64,000 bases of DNA from Pseudorhodoferax soli (GTDB lineage: Bacteria; Pseudomonadota; Gammaproteobacteria; Burkholderiales; Burkholderiaceae_C). Location: the NCBI RefSeq assembly GCF_003337555.1, contig NZ_QPJK01000001.1, forward strand, positions 1,385,741 to 1,449,740, given 5' to 3'. Below, piece by piece: positions 36,431 to 45,233 of this stretch (position 1 is the first letter of the stretch; every line of letters starts with the position of its first letter). The translations under genes and the position numbers were made by a program. Under the pieces are notes generated by a model that saw only the letters and a program-made list of their open reading frames with translations, was not told the DNA's origin and searched no databases.

Positions 36431-37918
36431 CTACAGCGCCCCCAGCTCCTCGCGCACCAGCCGCACGATCAGGCGGTCCAGTGTCTGCACCGAGTAGTTG
36501 CGCACGTCGTGCACGGTCTCGCGGCCCGGGCCGCTGGCGGGCCGCTGCGCATCGGCATAGGTCAGGAACACGAAGCGGCCGCCGGTGTACTGCGCGATCT
36601 GGCGCTGGATGTACTCGCCCTGCCGGTCCAGGCCGCTGGCGCCCACGCTGAAGATCTTGATGCCCTTGCCCAGGGCCGCCTTCAGGTCTTCGTCGTACTG
36701 CGGGCCGCCCTGGTCCAGGTGCGGCGGCGCGTCGGCCAGCAGCAGCACCATGCGCGTGGCGCCGTCGCCGCGCCAGGCGAGGCTGTGCACGGTCTCGTGC
36801 AGCGCCTCGTTCATGGCCTCGGGGTAGTCGCCGCCACCGGCGGCCCGCAACTGGTCGAGCACGCGTTGGAACGCGCCCAGGTCGTTCGTGAAGTCGTGGC
36901 TGCGCAGCACGAAGGCGTCGCCCTTGTCGCGGTAGGCCACCAGCGCGAAGCACAGGTCGGGCCGGCTCGGCAGGCCCGCCACCTCGTCGGCGATGCTGCG
37001 CAGGCTGGCCTTGAGCTTGCCGATCTCGTCGTCCATGGAGCCCGTGGCATCGACGAGGAAGACCAGGTCCAGCCGCGCACGGGCTTGCGGCGCGCCGGCG
37101 TCCAGCCGCAACTCCAGCGCGCTCTTCTGGCCGCGCTGCAGGTAGCCCCGGCTCTCGACGCCGCTGCGGCGGGCCGTCACCTCGTAGACGTGCGCGTGCC
37201 GGGCGTCGAAGGCGTCCGGGTGCAGCCAGAGCTTGCCGGCGGTGTCGGTGCGCGCCCAGGCCGCCTGGCCTTGCGGCGAGCGCACCAGCACCTCGGCATC
37301 GGCCACCGCGCGGCCCTGTCCGTCGCGCACCTGTAGCAGGTAGCGCTCGCGGATGTCCAGGGCGCGGTGCGCCACCTGGGTGCGCGCGCGAAAGGCCAGG
37401 TACTCGGCGAAGTCGGCGTTGTCGTCGACGACGCCGGCTGTCACCGGGCCCGCAGCGCGCCGGGCTGGCAGCGCCGCCGCTTCCGTGGCACCCGCGCCTT
37501 GCGGCGGCGCGGCGGGCGCGGCCTCCACCGCGTCGGCCAGAGCGGACTCGGCTGCAGCGGCCGGCGCGGTCTTGGACAGCGCCGCAGCAGGCGCCGGGGC
37601 CGCCGCCAGCCTGGGCCGCGACGGTGCGCGGTGCGCGGCCACTTCCTGGCCGTCGCCGCGGCCCAGCACCTCGCGCATCTGCGGCGGCCGCGCGCAATGG
37701 GCGGCGCTCGGCGCGCGGAAGTTCGGGCGCACCTGCAGGGGCGCGAAGTCTTGCGGCGGGACCGGCGCGGTGCCTGCGGCGCGGTCGGGCGGCAACTCCG
37801 CCGGCTGCGGCCACAGCGCGCTGCCGGGCGCCTGGGCAGCGCAGGCCGACAGGGCCAGGTGGACGCTCAGCAGTGCCGCGAGCAGGCGTTGCGGGCGGGG
37901 GACGAATGGTGCGGGCAT
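36431..37918 (-). CDS. VWA-domain lipoprotein
   Basis: A 495-residue envelope protein. The signal peptide ends in the lipobox LALSAC (Cys26). An Ala/Pro-rich linker (about 100-160) leads to an Ig-like or carboxypeptidase-regulatory-like beta domain (about 190-270) and a von Willebrand A domain (about 282-470). The metal site DATGSM is at 290-295, followed by AYRDKGD and VLLLADAPPHLDQGG. VWA domains with an intact metal site bind protein partners through Mg2+. It is divergent from the ECF sigma gene across 124 bp, a placement that suggests it belongs to that stress regulon. Function unknown. Confidence 0.82.
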   Translation of the reverse strand: MPAPFVPRPQRLLAALLSVHLALSACAAQAPGSALWPQPAELPPDRAAGTAPVPPQDFAPLQVRPNFRAPSAAHCARPPQMREVLGRGDGQEVAAHRAPSRPRLAAAPAPAAALSKTAPAAAAESALADAVEAAPAAPPQGAGATEAAALPARRAAGPVTAGVVDDNADFAEYLAFRARTQVAHRALDIRERYLLQVRDGQGRAVADAEVLVRSPQGQAAWARTDTAGKLWLHPDAFDARHAHVYEVTARRSGVESRGYLQRGQKSALELRLDAGAPQARARLDLVFLVDATGSMDDEIGKLKASLRSIADEVAGLPSRPDLCFALVAYRDKGDAFVLRSHDFTNDLGAFQRVLDQLRAAGGGDYPEAMNEALHETVHSLAWRGDGATRMVLLLADAPPHLDQGGPQYDEDLKAALGKGIKIFSVGASGLDRQGEYIQRQIAQYTGGRFVFLTYADAQRPASGPGRETVHDVRNYSVQTLDRLIVRLVREELGAL

Positions 37919-38042
37919 CGGTGGCTCCGGTGGTTGCGATGCCCTGTGTACGGCCGGCCGGGCGCGGCGGGGTTGCGTTGGCGCCCCCGCGCTAACCCCA
38001 TGCGCGCGGCTGCGCCGTAGAACGTGGTGTGAGAATCCACCG

Positions 38043-38663
38043 ATGCTTCAGCGCAGCCACCACGACATGCCCGACGAGGCGCTGATGCAGGCCTACGCAG
38101 CGGGCGACAGCGCCGCCTTCGACCTGCTCTACGCGCGCCACGAGGCCGCCTTGCTGCGCTTCGTCCGCCGCCTGCTCGGCACGCGGCTCGCCGCGCAGGC
38201 GGACGAGGTGTTCCAGGACACCTGGATGCGCATCATCGGGGCCCGCGCCAGCTTCGACGCCGGGCGCGCCGGCTGGCGCACCTGGGCCTTCACGATCGCC
38301 CACAACCTGGCCATGGACAGGCTGCGCACGAGCGGGCGCGAGCAAAGCCTGGACCAGGCAGCGCCCGAGGGCGACGATCCCCTGGACTGGCTGCAGGAGG
38401 CGCTCGACCTGGCCCATCCGCCAGCCGACGACCTGGCCCACTGGCGCGCCGCCGGCCGCCAGTTGCTGCATTGCCTGGACGCGCTGCCGGATGCCCAGCG
38501 CGCCGCCTTCCTGCTCCACCACGAAGACGGCGCCAGCGTGGAAGACCTGGCCGCGCGCCTGGGCCTGGGCTTCGAGACCGCCAAGAGCCGCCTGCGCTAC
38601 GCCCTTGCCAAGCTGCGTGGCTGCATGCAGCACTACCTGACGCCGAACGGAGCGGCCCGGTGA
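38043..38663 (+). CDS. ECF-subfamily RNA polymerase sigma factor
   Basis: A 206-residue sigma factor. Region 2 (about residues 20-90) contains FDLLYARHEAALLRFVRRLLG, EVFQDTWMRII and AWRTWAFTIAHNLAMDRLR-like segments. Region 4 (about 140-195) contains LDALPDAQRAAFLLHHEDGASVEDLAARLGLG followed by TAKSRLRYALAKLR. The start MLQRSHHDMPDE is chosen as the first ATG before region 2; the frame is open far upstream but overlaps the divergent VWA gene. It is coupled by a GTGA overlap to the membrane protein that follows, the usual sigma/anti-sigma layout. The inducing signal is unknown. Confidence 0.92.
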   Translation: MLQRSHHDMPDEALMQAYAAGDSAAFDLLYARHEAALLRFVRRLLGTRLAAQADEVFQDTWMRIIGARASFDAGRAGWRTWAFTIAHNLAMDRLRTSGREQSLDQAAPEGDDPLDWLQEALDLAHPPADDLAHWRAAGRQLLHCLDALPDAQRAAFLLHHEDGASVEDLAARLGLGFETAKSRLRYALAKLRGCMQHYLTPNGAAR

Positions 38664-39697
38664 ACCGGCCCCCACCCACCCACCTGCGCGATGCGCGCCT
38701 GCGCCATGCGCTGGAGCATGCGCCCGATGCGCAGGCAGCGCCCGCCGAGGCCACCCGCGCGGCCATCCTGCGCCATGCCCACGCGGCGGTGGCAGTGGCG
38801 GCACCGCCCGCCGCTGCCGCAGGCGTGCCCTGGTGGGTGCGGCTCGCACGGGCGCTGGCCGGCGCAGGCCGGCCCTGGAACGCCGGCTTCGCCACCGTGC
38901 TGCTGGCCTGCGCGGTCGCCGGACTGTGGTGGGAGCGCGATGTGCCGGGGCCCGCGCCGGACGCACCCAGCCCCGCCCCGGCCATGCCGGCGCCTGCGCC
39001 TGTCCTGCGGGAAGCGCCGGAACGGACGGACAGCACGGCGCCAGCGCGGGAACCTGGTGCCGATGCCGGCGCCGCGCCGCCGAGCCCCGCACCGTCGGCA
39101 AAGCTCTCTGCCCCGTCGCGGGCGCGGTCGGAGGGGCAGGAGCGGGCACAGTCGCAGTCGCAGTCGCAGTCGCAGTCGCAGTCGCAGTCGCAGACCCCGT
39201 CGCAAGTGCCCCCGCTCCGCGCCGAGTCCGACGCCGCACAGCCCGCGCCGGCACCGGCCGCGCCGCCCGCGCACGACCCCGCAGGCCTCACCGTGCACAG
39301 GGCTGCCCGGCCGCTCGCCGCCGAGGCGCCGCGGCCCGGCGCCGCAGCGGCCCCGGCGCCGATGGCAGCGCCCGCCGCGCCCCCCGATGCCCACGCCTGG
39401 AGCGCGCTGCGCTTGCAGCCCGCCGGCGCCGCGGCCCGCGCGCGCAGCAGCCTGCCCGCCGACGTGCAGCAGGCCATCGACGGCCTGCTGCGCTCGGGCG
39501 CCACCGCCGTGCCGGCGGACGATCCGGTGCTGGCGCGGATCGCGCTGCTGCACGAGGGCGGCGTGGTGCTGGGCGTACTCGAACTGGGCCGCTACAGCGT
39601 GCGCTGGGTGCCGGCCGGCGACGGTCTGCCGCGCGGCTTTGCCGCGCGCGTGGAACCGGCCACGTCCCAGACGATCCGGGACGCACTGGTGCCGTGA
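38660..39697 (+). CDS. Putative transmembrane anti-sigma factor with Gln-Ser repeat
   Basis: A 345-residue protein translated from GTG 38660, overlapping the sigma stop codon. An N-terminal cytoplasmic part of about 70 residues precedes a single membrane helix (AGFATVLLACAVAGLWW, about 73-90). A long Ala/Pro-rich periplasmic linker with seven Gln-Ser pairs follows. The C-terminal domain runs from about 265 (WSALRLQPAGAAARARSSLP) to the end. The anti-sigma role is inferred from coupling and topology; no zinc-binding HxxxCxxC motif is visible. The C-terminal domain may sense an envelope signal or contact the divergent VWA lipoprotein. Confidence 0.7.
   Translation: MNRPPPTHLRDARLRHALEHAPDAQAAPAEATRAAILRHAHAAVAVAAPPAAAAGVPWWVRLARALAGAGRPWNAGFATVLLACAVAGLWWERDVPGPAPDAPSPAPAMPAPAPVLREAPERTDSTAPAREPGADAGAAPPSPAPSAKLSAPSRARSEGQERAQSQSQSQSQSQSQSQTPSQVPPLRAESDAAQPAPAPAAPPAHDPAGLTVHRAARPLAAEAPRPGAAAAPAPMAAPAAPPDAHAWSALRLQPAGAAARARSSLPADVQQAIDGLLRSGATAVPADDPVLARIALLHEGGVVLGVLELGRYSVRWVPAGDGLPRGFAARVEPATSQTIRDALVP
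39149..39193 (+). repeat. (CAGTCG)7 microsatellite
   Basis: Seven perfect CAGTCG units from 39149 to 39190 followed by CAG, coding for (Gln-Ser)7 in the linker of the putative anti-sigma factor. Six-base units preserve the frame, so slippage would lengthen or shorten the linker without killing the gene. The perfection of the repeat implies recent change. Confidence 0.92.
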
Positions 39698-39731
39698 CGG
39701 CGCGGTCGCCCGCGCCCCAGCTGCCCGGCAC

Positions 39732-40622
39732 CTACTGCTTGGTGCGCGCCGCCTCGCGGTGCAGCCAGGTCAGGAACGCCTGCAGCGGCGCGCGGCGCGC
39801 ATTGCGCGACGGGTAGACCGCGAAATGCGCCTTCACCTTCACGGCCTTGGCCATGCCGAAGGGCGCCACCAGCCTGCCTTCGGCCAGGTGCCCGCCGGCG
39901 TTGACCGCGCTTTCCAGGGCCACACCCAGGCCTTGCGTGGCCGCGTCCAGTGACATCTGCGCGCGGTCGAAGCGCACCGCGAAGCGGTCCGGCGCGCGCG
40001 TTCTGGAGAACTCGCGGAACCAGTCGGCCCACTGGATCACGCTGACATTGCTCTGGATGAGCGGCAACTCCAGCAACTGCGCGATGCGCTTGAGGCCATG
40101 CTCCTGCACGAAACCGGGGCTGGCCAGCGGCACGATCCGCTCTTCGAACAAGGGTTCCACCTCCAGGTCGGACGGCCACTGCGGGATGCCGTAGCGGATG
40201 TCGATGTCGGCCTGGCCCAGCGCGAAATCGCTGGGCGTGTGCGCGGCGGAGAGGTTCAGCGCGATCTCCGGATGGGCCTGGGCGAATCCCCGCAACCGCG
40301 GCATCAGCCACAGGCTCGCAATGCTCGGCGCCGAGTGCACGTACAGGCTGTTGCCCACGCCATGCCGCAGGTCCTGCGTCGCCGCGACGATGGCCGCCAG
40401 CGCGCCAGAGACACGCGCCAGGTAGTTCTCGCCGGCCGCGCTGAGCCACACCCCGTGCGCGTTGCGCTCGAACAGCCGCATGCCCAGATGCGTCTCCAGC
40501 TTGGCCACCTGGTGGCTGACGGCCGAGGGCGTGAGGTGCAGCTCCGTGGCGGCCAGCGCAAAGCTGCTGCGCCGGGCCACGGCATCGAAGGCCAGCAGCT
40601 GCGCAGTGGGTGGAAGAGACAT
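39732..40622 (-). CDS. LysR-family regulator (GcvA-like) of the SDR/TRAP/transketolase operon
   Basis: A 296-residue LysR protein. MSLPPTAQLLAFDAVARRSSF begins the winged helix, with LAATELHLTPSAVSHQVAKLE as recognition segment. Then come FERNAHGVWLSAAGENYL, HSAPSIASLWLMPRLRGF and DIDIRYGIPQWP, typical of the GcvA-like group. ATG 40622 is chosen; the longer frame reads through the divergent promoter. It faces the SDR gene across 125 bp with an ATGATG-N6-CATCAT palindrome, so it most likely switches on the operon when the transported substrate is present. Confidence 0.88.
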   Translation of the reverse strand: MSLPPTAQLLAFDAVARRSSFALAATELHLTPSAVSHQVAKLETHLGMRLFERNAHGVWLSAAGENYLARVSGALAAIVAATQDLRHGVGNSLYVHSAPSIASLWLMPRLRGFAQAHPEIALNLSAAHTPSDFALGQADIDIRYGIPQWPSDLEVEPLFEERIVPLASPGFVQEHGLKRIAQLLELPLIQSNVSVIQWADWFREFSRTRAPDRFAVRFDRAQMSLDAATQGLGVALESAVNAGGHLAEGRLVAPFGMAKAVKVKAHFAVYPSRNARRAPLQAFLTWLHREAARTKQ

Positions 40623-40642
40623 CGGGTGAACCCTGCCTTCAG

Positions 40643-40660
40643 ATGATGGATCGTCATCAT
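40643..40660. promoter_or_regulatory. Candidate operator ATGATG-N6-CATCAT
   Basis: An inverted repeat with 6-bp perfect arms (40643-40648 and 40655-40660), 20 bp upstream of the LysR start and 87 bp upstream of the SDR start. A related TGACGATTCATC lies just beyond it (from about 40664). This is consistent with a regulator binding site in a divergent promoter. Confidence 0.5.
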
Positions 40661-40747
40661 AGGCTGACGATTCATCGCTTGTCGTCACCCGACCATTTTC
40701 CGAACATACGGCCCATCCACTCCGCACCACGACAAGGAACGAAGCAC

Positions 40748-41497
40748 ATGCTGCTCAAAGACAAGGTCGCCGTCATCACCGGCGGCGCCGGCCTCAACGG
40801 CCTGGGATTCGCAACGGCCAGGCTGATGGCCAGCCTGGGGGCGCGCGTCGCGCTGCTCGACCTGGAGCGGGCCAGCCCCGCGGCCGCCGCCGCGCAACTG
40901 GGCAGCGGGCACCTCGGCCTCGTTGCCGATGTGACCGACAAGTCCTCCTGCGAGGCCGCAGCCCGGGCCGTGCTGGAACGCTTCGGGCGCATCGACACGC
41001 TGGTCAACAACGCAGGCATCACCCAGCCGGTCAAGACACTGGAGATCACGGGCGCCGACTACGACCGCGTCCTGGACGTCAGCCTGCGCGGCACGCTGTA
41101 CATGTCGCAGGCCGTGCTGCCCGGCATGCAGTCGCAGCAGTCGGGCTCCATCGTCTGCATCTCCTCGGTGTCCGCCCAGCGTGGCGGCGGCATCTTCGGC
41201 GGGCCGCACTACTCGGCGGCCAAGGCCGGCGTGCTGGGCCTGGCCCGTGCCATGGCACGCGAGTTCGGCGGCCAGGGCATCCGCGTCAACTGCATCACGC
41301 CGGGCCTGATCGAGACCGACATCACGCAGGGCAAGCTGAGCCCGGAGCGCAAGAAGGAGATCGAAGACACGATCCCGCTGGCGCGCCTGGGCCGCGCCCA
41401 GGACGTGGCGGGCGCCTGCGTGTTCCTGGCCAGCGACCTCTCGGGCTACTGCACCGGCATCACGCTGGACGTGAACGGCGGCATGTTGATCCATTGA
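40748..41497 (+). CDS. Short-chain dehydrogenase/reductase
   Basis: A 249-residue classical SDR with the nucleotide motif TGGAGLNGLGFATA (an insertion-like variant of TGxxxGxG), NNAG in TLVNNAGITQP, catalytic Ser in ISSVSAQRGGGIFGG and YSAAKAG (Tyr-x-x-x-Lys). The C terminus ends GITLDVNGGMLIH. It would oxidise or reduce a hydroxyl/keto group with NAD(P)(H). The Asp in ALLDLE after the second strand favours NAD(H). It is first in the operon and 51 bp before the TRAP binding protein. It probably oxidises the imported compound to a ketose-like product for the transketolase, which is inference. Confidence 0.9.
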   Translation: MLLKDKVAVITGGAGLNGLGFATARLMASLGARVALLDLERASPAAAAAQLGSGHLGLVADVTDKSSCEAAARAVLERFGRIDTLVNNAGITQPVKTLEITGADYDRVLDVSLRGTLYMSQAVLPGMQSQQSGSIVCISSVSAQRGGGIFGGPHYSAAKAGVLGLARAMAREFGGQGIRVNCITPGLIETDITQGKLSPERKKEIEDTIPLARLGRAQDVAGACVFLASDLSGYCTGITLDVNGGMLIH

Positions 41498-41548
41498 GGC
41501 ACCCGCGCCGACCGCCCCCCCCTTTTCACATCAGGAGACACCCACACC

Positions 41549-42535
41549 ATGCAACGCAAGACCTTCATCCGGAGCACCCTGGCCCTCGTCGCCGCCACGC
41601 TGATGGCGCCCCTGCTCGTGCAGGCCCAGGCCGTCAAGCTGACGCTGGGCCACGGCTCGGCACCCGACAACCCACGGCACGTGGCAGCGCTGAAGTTCGC
41701 CGAAGTGGCCAAGGCCAGGAGCGGCGGGCGCATCGACGTGCAGGTGGCGCCATCGGCCCAGCTGGGCGACGACGCGGCCATGGTCACGGCACTGCGCACC
41801 GGCGCACTGGACATGTCGGCCAACTCGCAGGGCGCGGTGTCCTCGGCCGTGCCGGAGTACGCGGCCTACGGCATGCCCTTCCTGTTCTCCACGCCCGAGC
41901 AGGCCTTCCAGCTGCTCGACGGCCCGCTGGGCAAGGAGCTGGCCGACAAATCGGCGGCCAAGGGCATGGTGGTGCTGGGCTACTGGGACAACGGCATCCG
42001 CCACATGACCAACAGCAAGCACGCGATCGCCAAGGTGGCCGACATGAAGGGCCTGAAGATGCGCACGCCGCCCGACGCGGTGCTGGTCGACATCATGCAG
42101 GCGCTGGGTGCCGAGGCCCAGCAGATCAAGTTCGCCGAGCTCTACGTCGCCCTGCAGCAAGGAGTGGTGGACGGCCAGGAGAACCCGCTGGTCAACTTCC
42201 ACGCGAGCAAGCTGTACGAGGTGCAGAAGCACCTGACGCTGACCAGCCACATGTTCCAGATGACGCCGCTGCTCATCAGCAAGCGCAGCTGGGACCGGCT
42301 GGGCGAGGCCGACCGCAAGGCCCTGACCGAGGCCGCGGCCGAGGCCACGGCGCTGCAGCGCAAGCTCTCCAGCGAGGCCGATGCGCGCCTGCTCGACGAC
42401 CTGAAGGCCAAGGGCGTGCAGGTCAGCAATGTCGACAAGGTCGAGTTCGCCCGGGCCACCGTGAAGGTGCAGGAGAAGTGGCTGGCGGGCCCGATCGGCC
42501 CGTACGTCAAGAAGGTCGTGGAAGCCACGCGATGA
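41549..42535 (+). CDS. TRAP transporter solute-binding protein (DctP type)
   Basis: A 328-residue periplasmic protein with a signal peptide (about 1-27, cleavage near VQAQA). Landmarks are LTLGHGSAPDNPRHVAALKFAEV, IDVQVAPSAQLGDDAAM, ALDMSANS, MKGLKMRTPPDAV and VVDGQENPLVNF. The Arg in KMRTPP is the usual carboxylate clamp, so the ligand probably carries a carboxyl group. AGGAGACACCCACACC precedes the start. Its stop codon overlaps the DctQ ATG, so the three transporter genes are one unit. Confidence 0.93.
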   Translation: MQRKTFIRSTLALVAATLMAPLLVQAQAVKLTLGHGSAPDNPRHVAALKFAEVAKARSGGRIDVQVAPSAQLGDDAAMVTALRTGALDMSANSQGAVSSAVPEYAAYGMPFLFSTPEQAFQLLDGPLGKELADKSAAKGMVVLGYWDNGIRHMTNSKHAIAKVADMKGLKMRTPPDAVLVDIMQALGAEAQQIKFAELYVALQQGVVDGQENPLVNFHASKLYEVQKHLTLTSHMFQMTPLLISKRSWDRLGEADRKALTEAAAEATALQRKLSSEADARLLDDLKAKGVQVSNVDKVEFARATVKVQEKWLAGPIGPYVKKVVEATR

Positions 42536-43068
42536 ACATCGTCGAACGCGCCGTGGTGAGCACCTGCAAGCTGATGCTGTGGGTCAGCACCACCATCATC
42601 TTCCTGATCCTCGTCGGCAACACGGTGCTGCGCTACGCCAGCGGCAAGAGCCTGCAGTGGGCCAACGAGGTGCCCGAGCTGCTGTTCCCCTGGCTCGTGA
42701 TGTCGGGGGTGGTGCTGGCCGCCGCGCAGGGCGCCCACATCGCCACCACCTTCCTGGTCGAGGCCCTGCCGCCACGCTGGCAGCGCTGGCTGGCCGTGTT
42801 CAGCTGGGCCACGGTGACGGCGCTGTACGCCATGCTGGCCTGGTCCACGCTGCAGATGCTGGAGATCGTGCACGACGAGCGCAGCCAGATCCTGCAGGTG
42901 CCGGGCTCGATCACCTACGCCTGCGTGATGGCGGGCATGGCGATGCTGGCGGCCCTGGCGCTGCAGTCGATGTGGAACGCGCTGCAGCAGGCGTGCCGCC
43001 CCACCGACCCATCGCCGGCGAGCGATGCCGCCGCGGCCGAGCCGCGCGTTCCCGCGGCGCACTGGTGA
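42532..43068 (+). CDS. TRAP transporter small membrane subunit (DctQ type)
   Basis: A 178-residue inner-membrane protein with four hydrophobic helices: about 15-33, 48-68, 88-105 and 128-150. Between helices one and two it has VLRYASGKSLQWANEVPELLFPWLV, the DctQ signature with the conserved Trp-x-x-Glu. It begins in an ATGA overlap with the binding protein. The tail after residue 155 is Ala/Pro-rich and probably cytoplasmic. It pairs with DctM to form the Na+-dependent symporter that receives ligand from DctP. Confidence 0.9.
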   Translation: MNIVERAVVSTCKLMLWVSTTIIFLILVGNTVLRYASGKSLQWANEVPELLFPWLVMSGVVLAAAQGAHIATTFLVEALPPRWQRWLAVFSWATVTALYAMLAWSTLQMLEIVHDERSQILQVPGSITYACVMAGMAMLAALALQSMWNALQQACRPTDPSPASDAAAAEPRVPAAHW

Positions 43069-43084
43069 AGGCAGGAGAACCTCC

Positions 43085-44344
43085 ATGTCCGCATTGATCC
43101 TTCTCACGTTCCTGGGCAGCGCGGTGATCGCCATGCCGATCGCGCACGCGCTGCTGGTCGGCGCCATGGCCGCGGCCGCCACCTCCGATCGCATCCCGCT
43201 GGACCTGCTGGTGCAGCAGATGGTGGCGCAGGTGCAGAGCTTCCCGCTGATCGCCATTCCGTTCTTCATGCTGACGGGCTCGCTCATGATGGGCGGCAAG
43301 CTGGGCGAAGCGCTGGTGGGCGTGCTCTCGGCGCTGATCGGCCGCTTCCACGGCGGCCCGGCCCAGGTGGGCGTGCTGTCGTCCACGCTGTTCGGCGGGG
43401 TGTCCGGCTCGGCGGTGGCCGACGCCTCGGCCATCGGCTCGCTGATGATTCCCTGGCACAAGCGGCTGGGCTATCCGGCGGCGTTCTCCGCGGCCACGCT
43501 GGCATCGGCCGCAACCATCGACATCCTGATCCCGCCGTCGATCCCGATGATCCTGTTCGCGCTGAGTGCCAACGCGTCGATCGCCTCGCTGTTCGTGGCC
43601 GGTGTGCTGCCCGGCCTGCTCATGTGCGGCGGCTTCATGGCCGTGTGCTGGTGGGTGGGCAAACGGCGCAACTTCCCGCGCGAGACCGGCCGCTTCGACG
43701 GGCGCGCCTTCCGCCGCCACCTGTTCTACGCTTCGCCGGCGCTGGTGCTGCCGGTGCTGATCATCGTGTTCCTGCGCTTCGGCATCGCGACCCCGACCGA
43801 GGTGGCGGTGCTGTCCACGCTGTACGCGGGCGCCGTGTCGGCCCTGGTGTACCGCGACCTGGGCTGGCGGCGACTGCACGCGGCCGTCGTGCACTCCGGG
43901 CTGGCGACGGGCGTGGTGCTGCTGGTGATCATGGCGTCGGCCGCCATCGGCTGGCTGCTGACCTTCGACCAGATGCCCAACGGCGTCGTCGACTGGGTCA
44001 AGGGCAACGTCGAGGCGAAGTGGATGGTCATCCTGCTGATGAACCTGCTGATGCTGTTCATCGGCATGTTCATCGACCTGCCGGCCGCCGTGCTGCTGCT
44101 GACGCCGGTGTTCGTGCCGCTGGCCGACAGCATCGGCATGGACATGACCCAGCTGGGCATCATGATGGTCGTGAACCTGGCCATCGGCCTGTACACGCCG
44201 CCGGTGGGCACCACGCTGTTCATCACCAGTGCGCTGGCCAAGGTCAAGGTGGGCCAGACCGTGCGCGAACTGGCGCCCTTCTATGTCGTCGCATTCGGTG
44301 TGCTGGGCCTCGTCTCCTACACGCCGGCCTTCATCCTGCGCTGA
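43085..44344 (+). CDS. TRAP transporter large membrane subunit (DctM type)
   Basis: A 419-residue inner-membrane protein with many hydrophobic helices and the DctM motifs FPLIAIPFFMLTGSLM, GGVSGSAVADASAIGSLMIP, LIPPSIPMILFAL, FIDLPAAVLLLTPVFVP and NLAIGLYTPPVGTTLF. The SGS and TPPVGT hairpins are typical of the sodium and substrate sites of this elevator-type fold. It starts at ATG 43085, 16 bases after DctQ, with AGGAGAACCTCC upstream. It completes the importer and is followed 34 bases later by the transketolase genes. Confidence 0.93.
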   Translation: MSALILLTFLGSAVIAMPIAHALLVGAMAAAATSDRIPLDLLVQQMVAQVQSFPLIAIPFFMLTGSLMMGGKLGEALVGVLSALIGRFHGGPAQVGVLSSTLFGGVSGSAVADASAIGSLMIPWHKRLGYPAAFSAATLASAATIDILIPPSIPMILFALSANASIASLFVAGVLPGLLMCGGFMAVCWWVGKRRNFPRETGRFDGRAFRRHLFYASPALVLPVLIIVFLRFGIATPTEVAVLSTLYAGAVSALVYRDLGWRRLHAAVVHSGLATGVVLLVIMASAAIGWLLTFDQMPNGVVDWVKGNVEAKWMVILLMNLLMLFIGMFIDLPAAVLLLTPVFVPLADSIGMDMTQLGIMMVVNLAIGLYTPPVGTTLFITSALAKVKVGQTVRELAPFYVVAFGVLGLVSYTPAFILR

Positions 44345-44378
44345 ATCCCCCTCTCCACTTTTTCCAAGGAATGCCTTC

Positions 44379-45233
44379 GTGAACGCATCCACCGACACCC
44401 GCGCCCGCCTGGCGCAGGCAGCCTGGCGCATCCGCCGCTATGCGCTGCGCATGGGCCAAGTCCAGGGCCAGGGCTACATCGGCCAGGCCCTGGGCTGGGC
44501 CGACGTGCTGGCCGTGGCCTACGGCCATGCGCTGAACCTGAAACCCGAGGACCCGCACTGGGAAGGCCGCGACCGCTTCCTGCTGTCGCACGGCCACTAC
44601 GCCATCGCGCACTACGCGGCGCTGATCGAGGCCGGCGTCATCGCCGAGGCCGAGCTGGACAGCTACGGCAGCGACGACAGCCGCCTGCCCATGTCGGGCA
44701 TGGCCAGCTACACGCCCGGCATGGAGATCTCCGGCGGCTCTCTGGGCCAGGGCCTGGTCATCGGCGTGGGCATGGCGCTGGGGCTCAAGCACAAGAAGAA
44801 CCCGGCCTTCGTCTACAACTCCATGAGCGACGGCGAACTGGACGAAGGCTCCACCTGGGAAGCCGCCATGTCCGCCGCGCACCACCGGCTGGACAACCTG
44901 GTCTGCCTCATCGACATCAACAACCAGCAGGCGGACGGCCCCTCGGGCAAGGTGCTGGGCTTCGAGCCGCTGGCCGACAAGTGGGCCGCCTTCGGCTGGC
45001 ATGTGCAGCGCGTGAACGGCAACGACCTGCCGGCCGTGCTGGCCGCGTTCGACGCTGCCCGCGCACTGCAGGAGGCCAAGCCGCGCGTGATCCTGTTCGA
45101 CACGCTGATGGGCAAGGGCGTGCCCTTCCTGGAGCAGCGCGAGAAGAACCACTTCATCCGCGTCGACCCACCGGAGTGGCAGCAGGCCCTCGCCGTCCTC
45201 GACCAATCGCAGCCCGAAGGAGCCGCCGCATGA
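44379..45233 (+). CDS. Transketolase N-terminal subunit (thiamine-diphosphate domain)
   Basis: A 284-residue protein equal to the first domain of transketolase. It has FLLSHGHYAIAHYA, GMEISGGSLGQGLVIGVGMALG and the cofactor motif SDGELDEGSTWEA followed by DINN. The first Gly of the usual GDG is Ser here. Start GTG 44379 is chosen because AAGGA lies eight bases upstream. Its stop overlaps the next gene's ATG, and together they form one split enzyme that moves a two-carbon ketol unit using thiamine diphosphate. Split transketolases often serve specialised sugar or polyol catabolism rather than the pentose-phosphate pathway. Confidence 0.9.
   Translation: MNASTDTRARLAQAAWRIRRYALRMGQVQGQGYIGQALGWADVLAVAYGHALNLKPEDPHWEGRDRFLLSHGHYAIAHYAALIEAGVIAEAELDSYGSDDSRLPMSGMASYTPGMEISGGSLGQGLVIGVGMALGLKHKKNPAFVYNSMSDGELDEGSTWEAAMSAAHHRLDNLVCLIDINNQQADGPSGKVLGFEPLADKWAAFGWHVQRVNGNDLPAVLAAFDAARALQEAKPRVILFDTLMGKGVPFLEQREKNHFIRVDPPEWQQALAVLDQSQPEGAAA

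Noticed and set aside
39149..39193. CRISPR-like array
   Set aside because: The repeat unit is only six bases with no spacers; it is a coding microsatellite.
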